A DNA stretch of 38,473 nucleotides from an uncultured Caulobacterales bacterium. GTDB taxonomy: Bacteria > Pseudomonadota > Alphaproteobacteria > Caulobacterales > Caulobacteraceae. The stretch's first letter is position 1; the number at the start of each line of letters is the position of its first letter. Under the pieces are notes generated by a model. The model worked only from the letters and a program-made list of their open reading frames with translations. It was not told the DNA's origin and ran no database searches. Both the position numbers and the translations under genes were made by a program. The DNA is taken from contig CAIMFV010000031.1 of NCBI GenBank assembly GCA_903840435.1, positions 1 through 38,473 on the forward strand, in the 5' to 3' direction. Below, one piece after another: positions 32,516 through 38,473 of this stretch.

Positions 32516-32823
32516 CCGCACTCAGCGACGCGCAAGCCTGTCGCATCGACGCTTGGCTGTGGCGGGCGCGCATGTTCAAGACCCGCGCGGCGGCCGGTGA
32601 TTTTGTTGACGCTGGAAAGGTGAGGCTGGCGCGCGGCGATTGGGTTCAACGGGTGGACAAGCGCAGTCGCAAGGTGCGCCCCGGTGACACCTTGGTTTTC
32701 GTGCTTTCAGACCAGGTCATGGCCCTGCGGGTGGAAGCCCTGGGGGATCGCCGAGGTCCGGCGCGCGAAGCCCGAACCCTCTATCGTGCCGAGGCCCCGC
32801 CGCCAAACGCTGTTTCGGCCTGA
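32512..32823 (+). CDS. S4-domain RNA-binding protein, HslR-like
   Basis: A 103-aa protein with an S4 domain at about 10-70: CRIDAWLWRARMFKTRAAAGDFVDAGKVRL, the helix-turn that contacts structured RNA, followed by KVRPGDTLVF. It is the same size and layout as HslR (Hsp15), which rescues stalled 50S subunits with attached tRNA. It is translated with the SUV3-type helicase through an ATGA overlap, hinting at joint RNA handling. Its last 43 bp overlap the convergent CobT-like gene. Confidence 0.88.
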   Translation: MTALSDAQACRIDAWLWRARMFKTRAAAGDFVDAGKVRLARGDWVQRVDKRSRKVRPGDTLVFVLSDQVMALRVEALGDRRGPAREARTLYRAEAPPPNAVSA

Positions 32824-33728
32824 CGCAAGGCTGCGAGCACCGCAAGGCCAGCACCGCCAAAGCTTGGCGCATCGGTCGGCGCAGCCAGGCCCCAGATCGG
32901 CGCCAGATTGAGCCGCCCCGCCGCGAGCATGCACAGGGGTGAGGCAAGGGGCGCGCTGAGCCGGACATGATCCAAGGCGCTCGGGTCCATCTGGGCGGCT
33001 ATGGCGGCCGCCGCGAGGGCGGAAGGCCCGTCCAGCAGAACCGGCACCCCGCTGACCCGTGCAGCGATCAGGGCCCCGGTCAAGGCGCAGATTTCCCGCC
33101 CCGCAAGCTCAGCCAAAAGATCAAAGACATCGGCGGGTGGCTCTGGTCCAAGGCGGGCCAGCGCCGTCTCGGTCCAAGCACAGTGCGGTTCGCCCGGGGC
33201 GGAGGCGAAACTCAGCCCGAGCAAAGCCATCAATATCGCACGCGCAGCGCGGTCGCCCCCCTGGCTGACGTCTGAGAGAATAAGGAGGTCTGGCGTTTTG
33301 GCCACGGCCTCCATGCCAAAGGCGACGGTTGCCGCAACCTCTCTGGCCGAAGCACTGGGCTGGACGCTTGCGTCGCGCGAAGGCCGATCTATGGCAAGGT
33401 CGAAGGCTTCAATGCCTGCGCCCAGGCTACGGGCGAAACGGCAAAGATGCGCATCCTCAGATGCGAGGGCTTCGAGGCGCTGACGGGCAAGCTGCGCGCC
33501 ATTGTCGACGCCCTCAGATGCGCTGGCATAGACGACGAGGATCGGCCGACGGATTGCGGTCCTGCCCATGACGCCTGCTAGCCATCCGGCAAGGTTGGCA
33601 AGAGGTCCCGCTTCCGCCCAGTCAGACGCCGTTTGCGCCGCAGATGCCAGGTCAAATTCCGGCGCAGATTGCAACAGCCCGCGAAAGTCATCGACAGGAG
33701 AACGAGGGGGAGGATCGGCCAAGGACAA
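32781..33728 (-). CDS. CobT-family phosphoribosyltransferase homologue, degenerate active site
   Basis: A 315-aa protein with the fold pattern of nicotinate-nucleotide:dimethylbenzimidazole phosphoribosyltransferase, the enzyme that activates the lower ligand of cobalamin. The block RPILVVYASASEGV (61-74) stands where CobT has its (A/G)DHGV motif. LLILSDVSQGGDRAARAILMALLG (148-171) stands for the usual GEMGIGNTT region, and the C-terminal catalytic GEGTGA region is replaced by WGLAAPTDAPSFGGAG. The expected acidic residues are therefore missing, so it is either a diverged enzyme or a non-catalytic relative. It starts with TTG at 33728, with no clear ribosome-binding site. It overlaps the convergent S4 gene by 43 bp. 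Confidence 0.62.
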   Translation of the reverse strand: MSLADPPPRSPVDDFRGLLQSAPEFDLASAAQTASDWAEAGPLANLAGWLAGVMGRTAIRRPILVVYASASEGVDNGAQLARQRLEALASEDAHLCRFARSLGAGIEAFDLAIDRPSRDASVQPSASAREVAATVAFGMEAVAKTPDLLILSDVSQGGDRAARAILMALLGLSFASAPGEPHCAWTETALARLGPEPPADVFDLLAELAGREICALTGALIAARVSGVPVLLDGPSALAAAAIAAQMDPSALDHVRLSAPLASPLCMLAAGRLNLAPIWGLAAPTDAPSFGGAGLAVLAALRQAETAFGGGASAR

Positions 33729-33829
33729 GGGGCAGCTTTCAAGCTCTAAGGGAAAAGAGGTGATGGTCGCGGGTGGTAAGGGGCGAAGAGTGGCTTGTCC
33801 ATGGCCTCGGTCAATGCCATCACGGGTGC

Positions 33830-35050
33830 GTGACTATCGCCGCCGCCAAATCGCCCGCCAGTTTCGCCAGTAATCCCCTGATCCTGGGTGTTTTGACCGC
33901 CATGGGTCCCCTGGCGATTGATCTCTACCTGCCGGCCTTTCCAGCCCTAACGCTTGGCCTGCACGCCAGCGAGGGCGAAATTCAAGCCTCGCTCGTCGCC
34001 TTCTTCGCCACCTTGGCGCTGGGGCAATTGGTCTATGGCCCGATCTCCGACGCGGTCGGTCGCCGCCCTCCGCTGATTGTCGGACTGATCCTCTTTCTCA
34101 TCGCCAGCCTTGGTTGCGCCTTAGCTCCGAATATTGAAAGTTTGATCGTCCTGCGCGCCGTGCAAGGCCTGGGAGCCTGTGCCTGTTCCACCCTGCCGCG
34201 CGCCATTGTGCGCGACCAAAAATCGGGGCCGGATGCCGCGCGCCTGCTGTCAACAGTGTTTTTGGTGTTTGGCGTCTCGCCCCTGTTCGCTCCTACCCTG
34301 GGCGGCGTTTTGTTAAACTTTGGCGGATGGCGCACCATTTTTTACAGCCTCGCCGCCCTGGTGGTGGCCTGTCTGATGACGACCCTTTGGTTATTGCCGG
34401 AAACCCATCCCAAGGGACGGCGCACCGCGCTCGCCTTCACTGAGGTCTTGTCGAGTTATGCGACCTTGTTAGGTGACAAACGGTTCGTGTTTCTCACCCT
34501 CGCCTCAGCCAGCTGGAGCGGCGCCACCTTTACCTATCTGACGACATCTAGCTTTGTTTATATGCAACATTTTGGCTTTTCAGCCTTTGGCTATGGCGTC
34601 ACATTCGGGGTTTGCGCCTCTGGCATGATCGCGGCTTCACAGTTTAACGCCTATCTGATGCGCAAGCTCGGCGCGCGCAAGCAGTTGGCCTGGGTGACCT
34701 TGACCGCCATGGCGATCAGCACGCTTTTGTTTACCGCCACTGCGCTTGGACAGATGAACGCGCCGGTCTTGATGGTCGGTGTCTTTCTGCTGTTCTCCTG
34801 CCAGGGCATGGCGATTGCACCGGCAAGCGTGACCGCCCTGGATCGTCACGGAGATCGCGCCGGTGCGGCTGCGGCCCTGATGGGGGCGCTGCAAATGGCC
34901 ATCGGATCGGTGGTGTCGGGCCTTGTCTCAGCCCTGTTCGCGCCTAGCCTTGCAACCCTGGTCGTAACGCAACTTGTTTGCGTGACAGCCGCGGCCATCG
35001 CCTCGCGGCTGGCCTTTCGCGGAGCGGGACGCAGCGAGCTGCGCGCCTGA
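33830..35050 (+). CDS. Bcr/CflA family multidrug efflux transporter (MFS)
   Basis: A 12-pass drug:proton antiporter of 406 aa. The first helix holds AMGPLAIDLYLPAFP, the hallmark of the Bcr/CflA group, and motif A is GPISDAVGRRPPL between helices 2 and 3. Motif C-like GVSPLFAPTLGGVLL lies in helix 5. It should export hydrophobic drugs or amino-acid derivatives using the proton gradient. I use GTG 33830 (VTIAAAKSP), which precedes the first helix by a short cytoplasmic stretch; the frame could extend to 33773 but adds an unlikely His/Cys-rich segment. It is divergent from the CobT-like gene and stands alone. Confidence 0.88.
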   Translation: MTIAAAKSPASFASNPLILGVLTAMGPLAIDLYLPAFPALTLGLHASEGEIQASLVAFFATLALGQLVYGPISDAVGRRPPLIVGLILFLIASLGCALAPNIESLIVLRAVQGLGACACSTLPRAIVRDQKSGPDAARLLSTVFLVFGVSPLFAPTLGGVLLNFGGWRTIFYSLAALVVACLMTTLWLLPETHPKGRRTALAFTEVLSSYATLLGDKRFVFLTLASASWSGATFTYLTTSSFVYMQHFGFSAFGYGVTFGVCASGMIAASQFNAYLMRKLGARKQLAWVTLTAMAISTLLFTATALGQMNAPVLMVGVFLLFSCQGMAIAPASVTALDRHGDRAGAAAALMGALQMAIGSVVSGLVSALFAPSLATLVVTQLVCVTAAAIASRLAFRGAGRSELRA

Positions 35051-35065
35051 CGTGTTGCGGGTCCA

Positions 35066-36172
35066 TCAGCCGCTGAACAAGAAATGCATCACATCGCCGT
35101 CGCGCACCACATAGGTCTTGCCTTCCGCGCGTAGCTTGCCTGCATCGCGGGCCTTACTTTCCCCCCCCAGCGCGACGAAGTCGTCAAAGGCTACAGTTTC
35201 GGCGCGAATAAAGCCCTTTTCAAAATCGGTGTGGATGACGCCTGCCGCCTGCGGGGCGGTGGCGCCGACAGGAATGGTCCAGGCGCGCGCCTCTTTCGGT
35301 CCGACGGTGAAATAGGTCTGCAGGCCAAGGAGTTTATAGGCCTCGTGAATCAAGCGGTTCAAACCCGGCTCGACCAGGCCCAAGGTTTCCAGAAATTCCG
35401 CCCGCTCGTCAGCAGCCAGAAGGGCGATTTCGCTTTCGATCTTGGCCGAGATCACCACTGACTTTGCCCCGTCGCGGGCCGCGCGGGCGCTGACCGCCGC
35501 CGAAAGGGCGTTACCCTCGGCTGCTTCGTCTTCTTGCACGTTGCAGACATATAGGGCTGGAAGCGCCGTCAAGAGTTGCAGCATGTGCCAAGCCTTGTGG
35601 TCTTCGCGCGCCACCTTGTCGAAGGCTGCCCGCGCCGGACGACCTGCATTCAAAGCCTCAAGCGCCAATCGGACCAACTCGAGGGTCTTGGCGCTTTCCT
35701 TATCGGCGCCCGCCTTGGCACGCTTTTCCAGATTGGGCAGACGCCGCTCCAAACTTTCCAGATCGGCCAACATCAACTCAGTTTCGATAATATCGAGGTC
35801 AGACAGTGGATCGATGCGCCCTTCCACATGGGTAATGTCACCATCCTCGAAACAGCGGGCCACCAGGGCGACGGCGTCGCAATCGCGAATATTGGCCAAG
35901 AACTGATTGCCAAGTCCTTCGCCCTTCGAGGCGCCGCGCACCAAACCCGCCACATCGACAAAGGTGATGCGCGCTGGAATAATTTCCTTCGACCCGGCGA
36001 TCTTGGCCAAGGCCTCAAGCCGCGCCTCTGGCACCGCCACCTCGCCCTCATTCGGCTCGATGGTGCAAAACGGGTAGTTAGCCGCCTGGGCCGCCGCCGT
36101 CTGGGTCAGCGCGTTGAACAGGGTGGACTTGCCAACATTGGGCAAGCCGACAATGGCGACCTTGAGAGCCAT
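35066..36172 (-). CDS. ychF: Redox-regulated ATPase YchF
   Basis: A 368-aa OBG-family P-loop protein that prefers ATP. Walker A is GLPNVGKST (9-17), the conserved Cys36 in NYPFCTIEPN corresponds to the redox-sensitive Cys of E. coli YchF, and the nucleotide-specificity motif reads YVCNVQEDE instead of the NKxD of GTPases. A coiled-coil region (about 130-190) and C-terminal TGS domain ending GDVMHFLFSG are complete. It takes part in ribosome-linked stress responses. ATG start at 36172; the gene converges with the transporter, 15 bp between stops. Confidence 0.96.
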   Translation of the reverse strand: MALKVAIVGLPNVGKSTLFNALTQTAAAQAANYPFCTIEPNEGEVAVPEARLEALAKIAGSKEIIPARITFVDVAGLVRGASKGEGLGNQFLANIRDCDAVALVARCFEDGDITHVEGRIDPLSDLDIIETELMLADLESLERRLPNLEKRAKAGADKESAKTLELVRLALEALNAGRPARAAFDKVAREDHKAWHMLQLLTALPALYVCNVQEDEAAEGNALSAAVSARAARDGAKSVVISAKIESEIALLAADERAEFLETLGLVEPGLNRLIHEAYKLLGLQTYFTVGPKEARAWTIPVGATAPQAAGVIHTDFEKGFIRAETVAFDDFVALGGESKARDAGKLRAEGKTYVVRDGDVMHFLFSG

Positions 36173-36417
36173 GAGATCCTACAAAATTCGGGATGAAAAA
36201 CTATGGGCCTTATGGCCGCTCGATCCGGCTCTGGCTAGGGGATTTGCAAGCCCTAAGGGATCGCCGGGTTCAGAACGCCGGGTGTCCGATCGGGTATGAC
36301 GGCTTCCCAAGAGACCTTGGCGCGACGCCAGGAGCGCTCTTCGCCTCTGGGCTTTGCCGCGCGCGGATATGGGGTACACTCACAAACCACGCCCCTCATC
36401 CGAAGAGCTTCCCAACC

Positions 36418-38139
36418 ATGCGCAGCCTCATTCTCTGTCTGAGCTTCAGCCTTGCCATCGCCACCCAGGCTCTGGCGGCGCCGGTCTTCAAGATCGCCAT
36501 GCCGCAGGATTTGAAAGCTGGGACTGTCGATGGGCGCCTGATGCTTCTCATCACGCCACGCGAAGGGGTTGAGCCGCGCAGCCTCGTCGAAGCCGACCAG
36601 CTTCTCGCCTCGCCCTACCTTTTTGGTGTCAATGTGACCCAGGCGAAGGCCGGAAGCACGCTCACGGTCGATGCGTCCGCCTTTGGCTGGCCGGCGGCGA
36701 GTTTGAGCGCCATCAAGGCCGGAGACTATACGGTGCAGGCGGTGCTCAACCGCTATGAAACCTTCCACCGCGCCGATGGCGTTACGGTGAGCTTGGCGCC
36801 CGACCAGGGCGAGGGACAAAACTGGACGATTAAGCCCGGTAATCTCTATTCAACTCCGGTCCGTCTGCACCTTGATCCCTCCGCAAACGGCGAAATCAAG
36901 ATTGCGCTTGACCACGAAATTTCCCCCATACCGCCCAAGGCCGACACAGACTTCATCAAGCACATTCGGATCAAGAGCGAACGCCTTTCGGCCTTTTGGG
37001 GACGCCCCGTCTATCTCCGCGCCCATGTTTTGCTGCCCTATGGCTTCGATACCCACCCTAACGCCCACTATCCCCTGATGGTGTTTCACGGGCATTTTCC
37101 CGACGACATTTCAGGGTTTCGCACCACGCCGCCTGACAAGGACCTAAAGCCCGACTATTCGGAGCGCTTCCATCTGGCGGGCTATAATCGCATCCAACAG
37201 GAAGAAGCCTACCGCTTCTATCAGACCTGGATTTCCAAGGAATTTCCGCGCTTTATCGTCATAGAGATCGATCACGCCAACCCCTATTATGACGATAGCT
37301 ATGCGGTGAATTCGGCAAATCTCGGTCCCTATGGCGACGCGATCAATTATGAACTGATCCCGGAGGTAGAGAAAAGGTTTCGCGGCCTCGGCCAGGGTTG
37401 GGCGCGCTTTACCTATGGCGGGTCTACCGGCGGCTGGGAGGCGCTCGCCACCCAAGTCTTTTATCCCAAGCTCTATAATGGCGCCTTCGCGGCCTGCCCC
37501 GATCCGGTTGATTTTCGCGCCTACACATTGATCAACCTCTACGCCGACAAGAACGCCTATCAACTTGATGGCGATACCCATGCGGTCGAGCGACCCGCGA
37601 CCCGCAACATGTATGGCGAGACCTTTTCGACCCAACGCGACAACAATCTTTGGGAGTTGGCCCAAGGCGATCACGGCCGCTCAGGTGGACAATACGATAT
37701 CTGGCAGGCTGTCTTTTCCCCGAGGGGCGCCGACGGCTACCCTGTGCCGATCTATGATAAGCTGACCGGCCTTATCGACCCCAAGGTGGCGGACTATTGG
37801 AAGGAAAACTACGACCTGTCCCATATTATCAGCCGCGATTGGGCAAGGCTCGGTCCTGATCTGGCCGGCAAGATCCACATCTATGTCGGGACCGCCGACA
37901 CCTATTTCCTCACCGACGCCGTCTATTATGCCCAAGAGCGGCTCGAGGCCTTAAAGACCCCTGCCTATGGCGGGGAGGTCGACTATGGCGACCGCGCCGA
38001 ACACTGCTGGAACGGCGACCACAGCCTGCCGAACGCCTATTCGCGGCTGCACTACAACACCTTCTACCTGCCAAAAATCTTGCAGCGCATCGCCGACACA
38101 GCGCCTCCCGGCGCCGACCTGACCAGTTGGAAGTATTAG
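36418..38139 (+). CDS. Secreted esterase-fold (alpha/beta hydrolase) protein
   Basis: A 573-aa exported protein. The signal peptide is MRSLILCLSFSLAIATQALA, ending near residue 20-21. Residues about 25-190 are beta-rich and may form an accessory domain. From about 195 an alpha/beta-hydrolase fold follows: YPLMVFHGHFPDD (oxyanion region), FIVIEIDHANPYYDDSY, and the nucleophile elbow YGGSTGGW with Ser336. The late DYGDRAEHCWNGDH could carry the catalytic His. This fits the PF00756 putative-esterase family, but the substrate is unknown; a periplasmic ester or peptide conjugate is possible. ATG 36418 is chosen because it gives the signal peptide; a longer frame to 36193 would bury it. Confidence 0.82.
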   Translation: MRSLILCLSFSLAIATQALAAPVFKIAMPQDLKAGTVDGRLMLLITPREGVEPRSLVEADQLLASPYLFGVNVTQAKAGSTLTVDASAFGWPAASLSAIKAGDYTVQAVLNRYETFHRADGVTVSLAPDQGEGQNWTIKPGNLYSTPVRLHLDPSANGEIKIALDHEISPIPPKADTDFIKHIRIKSERLSAFWGRPVYLRAHVLLPYGFDTHPNAHYPLMVFHGHFPDDISGFRTTPPDKDLKPDYSERFHLAGYNRIQQEEAYRFYQTWISKEFPRFIVIEIDHANPYYDDSYAVNSANLGPYGDAINYELIPEVEKRFRGLGQGWARFTYGGSTGGWEALATQVFYPKLYNGAFAACPDPVDFRAYTLINLYADKNAYQLDGDTHAVERPATRNMYGETFSTQRDNNLWELAQGDHGRSGGQYDIWQAVFSPRGADGYPVPIYDKLTGLIDPKVADYWKENYDLSHIISRDWARLGPDLAGKIHIYVGTADTYFLTDAVYYAQERLEALKTPAYGGEVDYGDRAEHCWNGDHSLPNAYSRLHYNTFYLPKILQRIADTAPPGADLTSWKY

Positions 38140-38168
38140 GGGGGGAAGGCTCGTCATTTCAACACCAT

Positions 38169-38254
38169 CCGCTCATACCGGCGGAGGCCAGAGGATCATT
38201 CCCAAACCTCAGCAGGCCCGTCCCTGGACCCCGGCCTACGCCGGGGGGGAGCGG
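38169..38254. repeat. Two-hairpin intergenic repeat, copy 1
   Basis: CCGCTCATACCGGCGGAGGCC is the left part (its hairpin is damaged) and CTGGACCCCGGCCTACGCCGGGG the intact right hairpin. It is the first of three related copies between the esterase gene and the window end. Confidence 0.85.
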
Positions 38255-38281
38255 CGGAAAGGCGTGGAATTTCAATATTTT

Positions 38282-38374
38282 CCGCTCATACCGGCGAAGG
38301 CCGGTATCCAGGGGATCATCCCAACCTTCTGCGGGGCCGGTCTCTGGACCCCGGCCTTCGCCGGGGGGAGCGGT
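38282..38374. repeat. Two-hairpin intergenic repeat, copy 2
   Basis: The best copy. ATACCGGCGAAGGCCGGTAT forms the left hairpin and CCCCGGCCTTCGCCGGGG the right one. A spacer of about 45 bases lies between them. The repeat resembles bacterial REP/BIME elements of the type common in alphaproteobacteria. Confidence 0.88.
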
Positions 38375-38396
38375 GTTTATGTGGGGGCTCATTTAA

Positions 38397-38466
38397 ATCC
38401 AGAGGATCATCCCAAACCTCAGCAGGCCCGTCCCTGGACCCCGGCCTACGCCGGGGGGAGCGGTGT
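38397..38466. repeat. Two-hairpin intergenic repeat, copy 3, left end missing
   Basis: It begins ATCCAGAGGATCATCCC, the middle of the unit, and continues with a right hairpin identical to that of copy 1 (CCCCGGCCTACGCCGGGG). The left hairpin is absent. Confidence 0.82.
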
Positions 38467-38473
38467 TTAGGTG

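Noticed and set aside
36193-36417. N-terminal extension of the secreted esterase-fold protein
   Set aside because: It would place 75 unlikely residues before a clear signal peptide; ATG 36418 is better.

Overview
The window looks like chromosome from an alphaproteobacterium, most likely Caulobacterales or a close relative. Three things suggest this: high-GC coding with many 4-base start/stop overlaps; clade-typical families (DUF2093, SUV3-type helicase plus S4 protein, a DivJ/PleC-like histidine kinase, a 6S RNA before 5-formyl-THF cyclo-ligase, an ETFB-type lysine methyltransferase); and palindromic intergenic repeats of an alphaproteobacterial type. The lineage is inferred from gene content only. 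I recognised no tRNA, rRNA, CRISPR array, prophage or intact insertion sequence.

Layout. 1-1.6 kb is AT-rich accessory DNA with two orphan genes and a possible IS3 remnant. 1.6-4.4 kb holds two histidine kinases transcribed divergently. 4.5-6.1 kb is a desaturase/lysine-methyltransferase pair. 6.3-11.1 kb is a tight minus-strand run: DUF2093, M23 peptidase, response regulator, Lhr-like helicase, PdeM nuclease. 11.2-13.1 kb has a small membrane protein and two linked secreted proteins with Pro/Ala-rich tails. 13.4-18.5 kb carries ettA, then a polysaccharide deacetylase coupled to a large FkbH-type HAD protein, then a DUF817 membrane protein. 18.5-19.7 kb is an AT-richer islet with a two-gene toxin-antitoxin-like unit. 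19.7-21.4 kb is 6S RNA, 5-formyl-THF cyclo-ligase and a YmdB-like phosphodiesterase. 21.5-25.2 kb is a PhzF/GNAT unit facing a MocR regulator across a 21-bp palindrome, then an SDR. 25.4-28.7 kb is carB. 28.7-29.9 kb is repeats, a small membrane protein and a probable small-RNA locus with a strong terminator. 29.9-33.7 kb is SUV3-like helicase, S4 protein and a degenerate CobT homologue. 33.8-38.1 kb is a Bcr/CflA transporter, ychF and a secreted esterase-fold protein. The last 300 bases are three copies of a two-hairpin repeat.

Most of the window is ordinary core chromosome. The places that best merit a second look are the ADP-ribosyltransferase-like pair at 18.9-19.7 kb, the Cys-cluster FkbH fusion protein, the MocR palindrome, the small-RNA locus near 29.6 kb with a PhaR-like site, and two enzymes whose usual active-site residues are altered (the M23 peptidase and the CobT homologue).
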